From Batillaria attramentaria (taxonomy: Eukaryota; Mollusca; Gastropoda; Batillariidae), in assembly GCA_018292915.2 (NCBI GenBank), contig JACVVK020000035.1:2508501-2572500 (forward strand): a stretch of DNA of 64,000 nt, given 5' to 3'. Position numbers and translations under genes: made by a program. Under the pieces are notes generated by a model. It had not been told where the DNA came from, did not search any database, and saw only the letters and a list, made by a program, of their open reading frames with translations. The first letter of the stretch is position 1, and each line of letters begins with the position of its first letter. This document shows positions 41,894 through 53,395 of this stretch, piece after piece.

Positions 41894-44550
41894 CTGTGCA
41901 GTGTACCCATCTGTCGCAAAACATTTCAACGAGTGAGTTTTATGAATAACATTACTTAGAAGTAAAACAGTTATCCACATGTACCGTTATTACACACACA
42001 CACCAAAGGAAACATTCAGTCCAGAGGTACAGTGTTGCATCCCGTTTAGGATTTTCCTCTAATCTGACTGGAACTGCTAGTATCTGGAAGCATTTCTCTA
42101 AAGTTCCTGGCTACATCACTTACAAAAACAATTTGGTGTCAAAAAAGGATTTCAAAATATAATATATATGTCCTGTAATCCCTATTCCTCTGTACAGAGA
42201 GATATGTAGAGAACAATTCCTCCACAAAATATGAAGATAAAATTCTCTGAGTTTTTAAAACAGTTTTTTGTATCTTTTGTTGCGCTGTTCTTGTTGTTTT
42301 GTTTTGGTTGTTTTGTGCAAACTGATTTCAAACACTTTGCATTACATGCGCTAAGAAACACAGGTAGCATTAACACAAACAAACAAGCAAACAACAAAAT
42401 TCAAAAATATTTCTGAAAACATGCCAGCGCTGAACAAGTACAAGCAGCAGCCAGCAAGCACAGCTCAAGTGAAAAGAAAGACAAACGTACTGTTCCTACT
42501 GTACAGACTGTTCCCAGGATCTGCTGTTGTTTAACACTTTAATGTTTTGCGGTTTGTTTGTTTTTTTAGTTGACGAGCAATTAAAGTCCAAGTAGAGACT
42601 GCAACTAAAGTGTAAAGTTGAACCGAAGCCAGAGTATACTGAACTGCACTTTTGGAGAGAATTTGTGGCACAAAAACCCCATTTAGTCATAGTAATTACT
42701 GAAAAAAAAAAAAAAAAAAAATTCACTTGATTCACACAGGACTTTGTTTGGGGCCGGGGAAGTGTGGGGAACAAAAATGTTGGCACAAGACAAACTGCAC
42801 ATCCATTAGGAAAGAATTTTGTAAGTACATGTAACTGTAAAGCACTGCTTTAAACTTGATGGATTTCAAACAGAAACGCGTTACTGAACACTTCCTGAAA
42901 ACAAGGTTAGCAAAAACAACTTGTTCATACTATCGCCATACTATTGCAAGTGAAAGAAACTGGGCAGATGAGAGTTAAACCAATGGATGTTCATTTCGAA
43001 TCGTGGTGTTCTTAATAGACAAGGGAATCCAAGACTAATTCTGAAGTACATGTACTAGCCACAAAAAACTTACTGATGAACAAAACAGTGCTCAGGTTTG
43101 GACTAGCATCAAGTATGTGGCATCAACGTCTATCTTATCTAAGCATACTGCATTTTGTTGAGCAATCAGCATATGTATAAGAAACTTAGACCTGTTACTT
43201 TTTCCCTGCAACGAAAGTACATGTACGTACAAACACAGTCTACATCAAGAATAAAATTACACAGCAGACAAATCATGTTTTCATAAAACCAAAGAAACAC
43301 ACCTCAAATCAAAAAGAAAGTATGTATCAGACATAACTTTGGTTTATGCAAAAATGGGCGGAAGATGCGAGATTCTTAACGAAAGTAAATGATTAAAAAA
43401 AAGAAGAAAGTCCTTGGAAAAAAAAGTGTAGACATAATGTTAAATGCTTAATGGAACCAAGTGTAATATACATATTTGTGTAATAAACTGAATAATACAT
43501 ACATGGTGGTACGTCACACACTACCATACATTCCTTGTATAAATGTACATACCAAAGAATATAAATTATTCCACAGAGGAATTGCTCATGGTGCAAGGGA
43601 AGTAAACAGAATACAAATTGTGTCCCTTGACCTGGATGTAAAACACCCCTAAACCTGTGTTGTTCAAAACACAGGTGTTACTAAACTCAGCACCTGACAA
43701 AAGAAAAGCTCTAAATTCTTTCCTCATATTTCCACATCTCCTCTTCATTGCAGAGTTCCCAGCTGCGACGTCATTTCACTGCAAGCTAACAGTGATGTCA
43801 CCATAAATAAAAGCACTAATTCCGTACACCTACTGCCAGCTTGGCCTAGCTCCTCTCCCATCTCTTGTTGCTGATTTTTCAATATGCCCTTTTCTCTAGT
43901 TGCTATTGATAATCTCTGTTTTGGGAAAGGGGAGAAAGAGACGAAGTATGGAGCACTCCATTAGTGAAAGAGAATTTTTCAAGAGAGCAATTTTAGAACA
44001 ATTTTCAGAAATAATAACAAAGGGGTCATCTAAATAAGAGCAATAATCCCGGTGAACAGATGGTTCAAACTCCCCAAGCACCACCTACCACCCGCATACA
44101 CTCACACACTAGACTGGGGCCACGTTTACACAGTATTATCACATACTGTGCAGGGTCAGCTCAGCCATTCTGATTTTGTCAGTAAAGTAGCATCTCAAAC
44201 AAAAACCACAGCCTAAAGAATCGTGAAGAGAATCCTGCATGACAGGAGCTACACACCCAAAGGCAAACAGTCTGACACCTAGGTGATCTCTTACCCACAA
44301 CTTCTAGCATCGGTAATGGGCATTTTACCACTAAAGGAATCAGTCCCCCTACTTGCAGGTAAATTTAGGAAGAAGACAGAATACCTTACTGGTCAAATTA
44401 TTTTAAAAATTAAGACAAGATTTTCCGGTTCCATGCTGTACAGAAGAGTATAGTTTAGTTATAATGTACATGTACTGCTGATTCCATTTTCACTACTAAC
44501 CATATCTCACTTTTGTGTTTTGCCTATGTCTTGTCAATGGCAAAGACGGT

Positions 44551-44601
44551 TGTGTGTGTGTGTGTGTGTGTGTGTGAGTGTGTGTGTGCGCGCGTGCGTG
44601 T
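44551..44601. repeat. (GT)n microsatellite
   Basis: GT units interrupted by GAGT and followed by a GCGCGTGCGT stretch. Confidence 0.9.
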
Positions 44602-45374
44602 GCACGCTTTAAGCGCAGTGAGTCCTTGGTACTTGGAGAGCAGTCCTCTCTAAAAACTATGTTTTATTATTATTTAAATTTTATTATTAAAGAATAGATT
44701 AGAGCCTGAATGAGTACCCCCTCCAGTCCCTTCTAGCAAAAAAAAAAAAGCAGTTACAAGTGCACATGAAAATAATCCTAGGCTTGTCGCACACACACTC
44801 TTCATGATACATTGACAGTGACTTTACACCAAAGCAACAGCAAACCAGACAATTCAGGCAGTAAAAACGGAAAAGGAACACAAATGCAAGGAATACGCTT
44901 GAGGTTTTGGGTGGCTACAGACACAATACTATACCAGGCAGACATTAAAAACAAAATCTATCACAATGTGGTCCAGGGAGGCTGTGACAACGATGATCAC
45001 AGCCTGTGTGTAAACGGTTTCGCAACAGGTGCAGGCAAGTTGACGGAGGGCAGTCTCAGTCTTCGCTTCCGACCACAGCAGGAGAAACAAGTGCCATTCC
45101 GACAGTCGTCAGTCAGTCTTTTTCCCTGCAGCCCACAACACGTCGGGCACGCCAAAGGCCCAACGCAACAGCAGTGAAGCTGCACGTTACCCGGATAGTC
45201 TTGTCGTCATTTTGAGAGTTTATTGTTGTGAAGTGTCCAGTCAGCTCAAGTCACAATCTTCCCAGTCAGGCCTGCAAGGTCCAGTGTACAGTGTTCACAG
45301 TGTGCTAAACCAGGTGTCTCCAGAACTTGCATTGTGAATGCTTGGCAGCCTGACAAGGAATGGAGGCAAGACGG

Positions 45375-45480
45375 AAGAAGCAGTCATCTGAGGGATTCGA
45401 TCCGGAGGAAACAGTCATCTGACGGATTAGAACCAGGAAACAGTCATCTGATGGATTAGATCCGGAGAACAGTCGTCCAA
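45375..45480 (-). repeat. ~33-bp minisatellite, three to four copies
   Basis: Units share AACAGTCATCTGA(C/T)GGATT(A/C)GA with spacing of about 33 bases. They lie in the presumed 3'UTR. Confidence 0.8.
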
Positions 45481-45775
45481 TGATATACATCCAGACAACA
45501 GAGGCAGGAAAAGTGCTACTGCTAGGGTTACTGTTTGTGCCAGAGGTGAATTTATACTAAGAGGATGCTGAGCAGACCAGGGTGAAGAGTTTGTCACAGG
45601 CCATCAATACTGGCTCTCCTGCTGATCGTGAAGGTGTGGAGGGAGTTAAGGGGGTGAGAGGGGGGAGGGTTAAAAGCTACATGAAGGGTGACCTACTGAC
45701 CCCCGGTGCAAATGCTCTAGTCTGTAATGGAGATGGAGGGAAGTGATGGGGTTGGGAGTACAGGTGGGAGTTGTG

Positions 45776-46004
45776 TCATTGTCCCTCGATGCTGGGGCTC
45801 TGGTTCATGGTGGAGACTGACGGAACGGACAGAGGTACGGAGGGAACGGACAGCGGAACGGAGGCTGGGCGGAGAGACAGGTCGGCTGCCTCGCCCAAGT
45901 ACTGCTTTATCAGTGGACAAAACGCTGACCCCTGGCTGGGCTTGAAGACAAACTGGTTTGGCTTGACAGGGCAAAAGAGCAATGGCTCCTTAATGGACGG
46001 ACGT
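45776..46004 (-). CDS. FAM117/GLCCI1-like gene, last coding exon
   Basis: Acceptor CTGTTGCAG, phase 2 in. Encodes RPSIKEPLLFCPVKPNQFVF and KPSQGSAFCPLIKQYLG, then a repetitive SVPLSVPSVPLSVPSVS stretch and TGA. The C terminus is shorter than in vertebrate homologues as I recall them. Confidence 0.88.
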
Positions 46005-46437
46005 CTGCAACAGACAAACAATTTGAGGTAAGGTCCAACAGTGTCCGTGCTTCCCAACTCAGTGATGGACATCAGCAAAATTCACTGTCTTGAACCCATC
46101 CCCCCCCCCCCCCCACACACACACACCGAAGCCAAGTGATTCTACATGAAACAAAGAATGGATGGTATGCGTATTCTGCTCAAGACAACTCCACACATGT
46201 AAAAAGTTTAAACTTTTGTTCCAGACGCAACTTACCGAGTTTCTTCAATAACCTTGACCTTCTCGCAGCCATCTGGGGGTTGGCGGACAAAGGGGCAGGA
46301 TTTCTCAGGCTTAGGACTGGACACAAACTTGGAGGGTTCTGGTGAGTCAAACTCACTGTCACCTGAAACACGGTAATTAACACCACATTAACATTAACAA
46401 AGTAACACAACACCCCTCTCACACTCTTCAACTTGAA

Positions 46438-46476
<39 letters not shown>

Positions 46477-46477
46477 T

Positions 46478-46514
<37 letters not shown>

Positions 46515-48750
46515 GGGGGTCTGACGTCACTTCTCTATTGGCTGTCAAAGCCAAAAACATGATCTGGTGCAAGTGATTTCATCAGATATGCTTCAGTCTA
46601 CTAAACAGTTGGACAATGAACCTTTTATAAGGTTTATAAGTACAGCGGACAGCATAGCAGCTACAACTGCAGTCCCATTGACTGGCGCCGGTCAAGGGTA
46701 CTAAACGAAAGTTAAACGACTGGTGGTTTACAGAATTTGAACGGTGTAAGTTTGAAAGACAGAGATTTTCATACTTGGGCCTGACCGTTTGATTTTACAC
46801 AATGGCCCTTTGAATTTGACAGAGCCCCCGCCCCACTCCGGAAATTCGGTATTTTGGCAATAATCATCATATCTGAATCCAGAAATTGTAGAAAATATGA
46901 AAGAATACAGACGGTTGGCCGCTATGACGTGAGCACGTGTGTTGGGTTCAGTTCACAGTACCTTGAGGCGACATAATTATGGTTTCAACATCCTCATGGA
47001 ATGTGGGCGTAACGCCTTCCTAAGAATAGCATAGAAGAAATGTACAATGTTAGTATTGTTAGCCATACCCTTGCTAGACTTGCTTTCCACAGAGTCAGAT
47101 CGACTGTCTGGATGAAGCAGATCTGTGGTCGGTCCAGGCGGTGGGAGGCTGGTGACCGCAGGACTCAAGGATTCGGGACGACTGTTGGAACTGGTGGGCC
47201 GCGGTTCCTCCACCTGCGCGGACGGCGTCTGCGTATCCACGCTACGCGTGCAACTCAGTCGCGTGATTTCTGGGATGGGAGCTCTGTGCCCATCAGGAAT
47301 ATCCTGTGCCTAGAGAAGGGTCAAGGAAAAATGAAAAAAAAATTAAACTCCAGTAAAACAAAAATATATCCTACACAAATTTGTTTGATCTATACTTTGT
47401 TATTGTTGTTGGGGGGGGGGGGGGGTCGTCTGTTGGGGATGGTTTAGTCTTACAGTTAAAGTTGTATGTAACGGCACTGCACAATGTAAAACCTATGGTG
47501 TGTAGACAGATCTTCATGCTTATAATTACAGAGAAAAGTCAGTGTGTAAGTTGTGCATTTTGTACAATAATAAAGAACTACACAAGTCAAGCCTGGACAG
47601 CAGACATACCCTGAGCAAGAGATCCGGCTCCTCTGGCTCCTGCCCGGCACTTGAGGTAGGTTTGGACAACACCAGCTTCTCAATCTCCTGCAACAGGCCG
47701 CGCAACAATGCTGCGTTACACTCAGAAGGGACAGGAGTTAACTCTTGCAATGCGTAGTTATGCATGTAGTTGTACATACAGTTGTACTCAGAACAGACAG
47801 ACTGACCTATATTGCTCATGATGACTAAGTGCCAAGCCCCCCTCCCCCCTGGAAAAAAACAAAACAAAAAACAACAACAACAAAAAATGCCGTAGACCAG
47901 GTTACTTGATTTGGGAAAAGAAAAGAAAAAAAATTTTTTTATCCTCTTCCGGCATTTCCCAGAGGGGAAGTGCCATGACAGCGGTGATGGCCGTTCAGTA
48001 GCGCGGCAGGTAAGTCCGATGCGCTACCTATTAGACCACTGCTCACCCCTAAAAGCGGTTAAAAGTTGTTGTGTGACATTCAGATCCAAAATAACCACTG
48101 AACAACAAAATCGCTCAAAAAAGCGTGCCTGAAACTCCACCACCCTTCGCTAATCCTTTACAAACACTGAAAAGGGTTCCATTTCTATAGCAGTCTCTAC
48201 TGCCCATGTGCAGGTGCGACACGCTAAGCCCAGTACACAACTGCAAAACATTTCTCGCCATAAACCTGCATAGCATATGAGATGCCAGTGGTGCAAGCTT
48301 GCCCGCCACGTGAGCCCCGGCAACCCAAAAGGTAAAAACAACCATATCAAAGCCTTTCATGCCGGGCCCATACAGCTGAGACCATTCATTCACACACTTG
48401 TCGTTTAGTAGTGTTTCCTGGTCGCCCCCCTTCTCTGTCAAGGCAGGGCCGGTTCAGCTCAGTGTACAAGAGATTTATGTCTCCGGCCAACACACACTTA
48501 AACTATGGGACAAAGCACTCATGGACCTGCGCCTTTTTAAAAGGATAAAACGTGAAACAAAAATAAACCCTTACTTGTAGATTATTTTTGGTATTTTCCT
48601 TGTAGGCTGCTGTCAGGAGATATCTTGTCATTCATATGTGTGTGTGTGTGTGTGTGGAGGGGGGGGGGGAGTTCTTCTACTGATGCTATGTCCTAACGGG
48701 AATGTCGTCCAGCTTGCCTGTATCACACAGAATGAACTGTTGTTGTTTTC

Positions 48751-48818
<68 letters not shown>

Positions 48819-51800
48819 CGTGCGCGTGTGAGAGAGGGAGAGAAAGAATCCACTAGCACGGAAGACATGACTCGGGCAACAACCTCACAACCTATGTATG
48901 CATGCATAAAAAGTCCAAAAAGTGTTTCATTGAATTGAACTAGGCAGGCCGGTGAATTGCACTGTGCCTAGACTGATCCAAGGGAGCTTTGAGATCACGG
49001 AGAATGTGACCCTGCGCTGACAATGTAAACACGGAACACTGCGAGGCCGGCTTAGCGGCAGGTGTCAGAAACGCCATAAAAAGTCCTCTGAAGAAGGAAA
49101 CAGCTACGGTACTTGTGGACTGGAGGAGCCATCAATACACTATCACCTCTGTGAAATCTGCTTTCGTACATTTACAAAGTTGAGCTCAAACTCAGCAAGT
49201 GAAGTTTAACTGAACAAAATGCATTTATTGTATTAGTAGGACAGGCAAGAAGAGTACTATGGCAAATGCACCCCCCCCCCCCTCAAATCTACACCAAGCA
49301 TGACTGCTAGAGGAAACCTTACAGAAAGAAAAGGATTGGGTAGCAGTGTACTTGTGTCTAGAGGTTCAATGTCCTTTTCTACCACATGAAGGGCAGTTAG
49401 GGGAGCACACGCACAGGTTCCTTATTTTTGTTTGGGTTCAAGCATGGAGATTGAAGGCAGGGCCCGGCTGAGCATGGACAGCCCAATGCTTTCAAGCTCA
49501 GTTAACCCAGTTGTCTGGACCCTTCTCTGAACCCCCACCCCCCCCCCCCCCCACTACCAAATAAAACTCATGAGTGTAAAAAACAACAACAACAAAAACA
49601 TTTAATGAAAAGAAGGTTCCGCAAGGTTACACCACCACATTAGTTTCTGTTGACAATGCTTCCATTGTATTGGTGGCAGAGCGTGTACCCTCATAACCTC
49701 CTCGAACCCCCCCCCCCCCACACTTCCCCAACCCCACCACACCCGGCTATGATCATGAACCAGGCACTATCAAGTACCAAGTGTATGTGCCCCTCCTCCT
49801 TCGCTATGCGACCAGTTAGTGCTGTTGGGTATCATGCGTCCACTTGTGTCCCTATTCCAAGCAGGAAAACGGCACGCATGCGACAACTCAGTTCCTCCGC
49901 GCGCGCTCTCTCTCTCTCTCTCTCATTGCATGCATGTAAACAACCCTGCCGCCTCTCTCTGTGTGTAAAGTTCTCGAACTGAGTGGTGTTCAGTGAATGG
50001 ACCAGACCAAACCCGGGCTATATACAGGCTACGTTACACAGATGCAAATCTGGAGGAAAACGCTATATATTCCTCTTACACATACCGCTGCAGATGACAC
50101 CCTAGAAAATGCTTAAAATTCACCAAAAAAATCACAAAAATCAGGCAGCCATAGACTCATGCGTAGAGGAAATTTAAACAAATTCCAATGTTCCGTTTTT
50201 TGGCAATGTTGGCAGCCACCACATACCCCCTCATTCCACGGTCGTCTGCTGGCTCCTGTGCCAGCCGCGCATGAATACAAATAGTCCACAAGCCAGCCTC
50301 ATTTTTCCCTAATTTTACTATTACCTGGCATGAAACTTGTTTACAAAGCCAACAAAAAGCACCAGATTGCCATTGTTTACTCTGCACACAAATTTTAAAA
50401 GGGGCAAAGATTTTCTACTATATTTAGCCGAATTGTTACTACATGCCCCGGAAGCTAATACCGGTGTGTAGCCAAAGGAACTTGTCGAGGAAGGAAGCGT
50501 GTGTGAATGAACTTGAGCTCGGTTTTCCGGGGCTGACGCCACGCGGCGCTAGTGCAGATTCTAGCTATACTGTACTTTTTCCCGCTCTTCTTCCTTGTGG
50601 GCACACCAGACCTTTACCACCACCCTCCCCTCCTCCCCCCACCTCTTTGAGTCATAGGCGCATGCATTGCACTTTGCAGACACACGTGCATGTGTATATC
50701 TAGACACAAGTAGACTGAGGTCTGTAGTGCTGTAGTCCATGTGTCCCCCGACAAAGGAAAAGCGGGCGTCTGGGTAATATCTTCTCCCATGCCGACTCTC
50801 ACATCACAGATGACTCACGTATTACATCATACTGGCCATTACATCACTCGGAACAAACAACAGTAATATGCATCTGTCCAAAAACCAATATTCTGGAAAA
50901 AAAAAAAAAAAGCAGAGAAGTATTTCTCAGCAAGGAGTTTATCTGTACATGTGTTTGTAATTGTTTTCCAGTGAAGTCAACAGCAAAAAGCTGCTGAACT
51001 TTCAGCAACAGGGCTTATCCGCATCAGACCAATTCATTCTGAAAATAACCAATCATTTTTTCCTAACCAAGGTGCACAGATATCTTATCACTTCTGCGCC
51101 ATTATGATCTGCATTGTCAGTTCAGTAATGTTCAGTCTATGGTTTTATTGCATGTTCAGCCCACAAAATTTGAACTGATAATAAATGCAATGTTTAATTC
51201 CAAAACTCCAGTTGATGATCTCATCTCAGTTCGCACCTGGTGATTGTAATGTGTTATGTTCCAGTGAGAGAATACATGTGATTCATGTGATTGTGCGTAC
51301 TGGGTTCAGTTGGCGGTGTTTGAAGCAAGTTCAAGAAACCGGGTTATGTGCCAATAGAAAAACAAGTTATTATTATCAGTATCATTCATGTCCTTTACTT
51401 TTTCAGCCGGCAGCCAGGACATGTGTCTGATTTATAGTATACCACGGATATGAAACTTTCACTAAAAAGAGCTGAAGAAGTATGAATTACTGAAAATTCT
51501 GCTCAATATGTGAGCTAAACTGAAACTGACTGTGTGGTATGACTGGGATCAAAGCAAAGCAAAGCAATCAGGCAAGCAGAAGACAAATGCACACCTACGT
51601 AGAAATCCAATCCAAACTGGCAAAACGCATGGCATTTATTTCCAATTCCAAATCTCCCACACTATCAGCCGATCAGCCGGAGAGTGAACTAAATTATTCA
51701 CCATCTCTGAGTGGGACTGAACCAAGCCACTGGCCGCGCGTCAGCACACGTGGTAAAACGATGGGACACCGACTATCAATGGAGTAACCGAAGCCCGCAG

Positions 51801-53338
51801 TCACAACAAAATTACACTCAAACCCTAGCTAGACTAATCACCCTCCATGTCAAACACACTGTCTCACAAATCACTACCAGTAGTACCACGCAACCAAACA
51901 GCCGCCTCTCCTGCATTACCCACCACACAGCCAATAACAGAGAGAGTGAGAAACAGTGAGAGAGAGAGAGAGAGAGGGAGAGAGATGGATAGAGCTGGGG
52001 AGGGGGAGAGGGAGGGGGTTGCAGGCAAGAGGGTTAAACGAGGCAGCATCCAATTATCCCCATCTTCACACCTCTCTCTGTGATCTCACACGCGCCACGC
52101 TCCAGTGGGTTCAATAACCACCCGCTGCACGTTACATCCAGGCCGCGTCATCTGGCTTTGGGCGGAAAGTCCCAATTTGGCTGCCTCTCGGTCACTTTTC
52201 CGCTGGTGGGACGGACATCATCACCTCCACCCTGCCCCCCCCCCCCAATCTCACCCCCCCCCCCTTTAGGACGCATTGCACGCCAGCAACAGCCTACCTT
52301 CTCTTGCACCCGTTTTCCAGTCAGCTGGTCAGTGTGATATTCCAGTCACACTCTACCAACAGGCTCGTGGCGGCCCAAATCGATACAGTGTACAATGTAA
52401 ACCCGAGCTTCGGGACCCCCCGCCGGGTTTAGCTCTAGTTCCATCAAATGCCAAGGCCAGCAGTTTTCCTCACTTCACCTCTTTTAATGGTCATTTTTGC
52501 ACCCTCTCACCCCCCCCCCCCACCCTCCATTCTCCCTTTCCTATCCCTATCCTTTTCTTGTTCCAACAGAGATTCATGCACCCTCTCTCTTTCCGTGTCC
52601 AATGGTCATCTTTCTTGTCTTGAAGAAAAGTAGCAAAAACGGATATCGAGAACCCACTTGAAGCACAAGAACACAGGAGAACATTACCAACATATCTGCC
52701 CTGTTTTTGTTGTTCCTGATGAAAGCTTTTGCTCATATGTCTTTTTTTTTCCTTTTTTTTTTTCATCTCTCTTGAAGTTCAGCTTTCTCAACATTCTCCC
52801 TCCTCCTAATTTCCCCCCTTCTATCTATCCCCTTCTTTCAACTCCATGAGCTAAGTACCTGCTGTCGGCAGTACAGGTAATCAGAAAGGTGGTTTTCTTG
52901 CATCACCACATGTCTCCTGACTTCATGAAGCATGACCAGATAGTTTCACCAGTTTGCCTGCAGACGATGGTAGTTCTTATCTTCCAGCCGACAGTACAAG
53001 GTGTATACTTGCTCTCTGGTAACAGGCTCCAAGGAGAAGCAGAGTAGTGAGTGCTTCTGAGGCAAGTCTCTGAGCAGTCTGTTGGTTCAATGACCGTTTT
53101 AAGAGTTATATCAAAGAGAGGTCATCGCGGAAATAACCAGCGTAAGTGTTTGGCTCCCAGCAGGGCCTGAAACCCACCAGCTCCGCTCCCCAAACAGTGC
53201 ATTTACAGCAAACAGTAATGGATGAAGTCAGTGACTGAAATATTATGTGTTCCAAAGGGAATACAAAGTGCTGGTCGTTGTAAGTGAATGCGAACACCTA
53301 CCTCAATGGGTGGGTGTAGGGTGATACTGAAACTACAT

Positions 53339-53395
<57 letters not shown>

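Larger units (their letters stand above)
37650..45775 (-). other. candidate long 3'UTR of the FAM117/GLCCI1-like gene
   Basis: About 8 kb directly after the FAM117-like stop lacks any recognisable exon, LINE or intact SINE. It is A/T-rich and compositionally uniform compared with the rest of the window. A minus-strand AATAAA at 37655-37650 could be its distal poly(A) signal, though closer TTTATT sites (for example near 45223 and 44665) may be used instead. It includes a CT tract (41779-41800), a 29-bp duplication (41836-41893), a GT tract (44551-44590), a SINE scrap (39480-39520) and a ~33-bp repeat (45375-45480). Inference only; an independent intergenic region is the alternative. Confidence 0.35.

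Noticed and set aside
46180..46572. 130-residue minus-strand frame including a His/Thr repeat
   Set aside because: It overlaps the real exon 46362-46236 in the wrong frame and translates the GT microsatellite.
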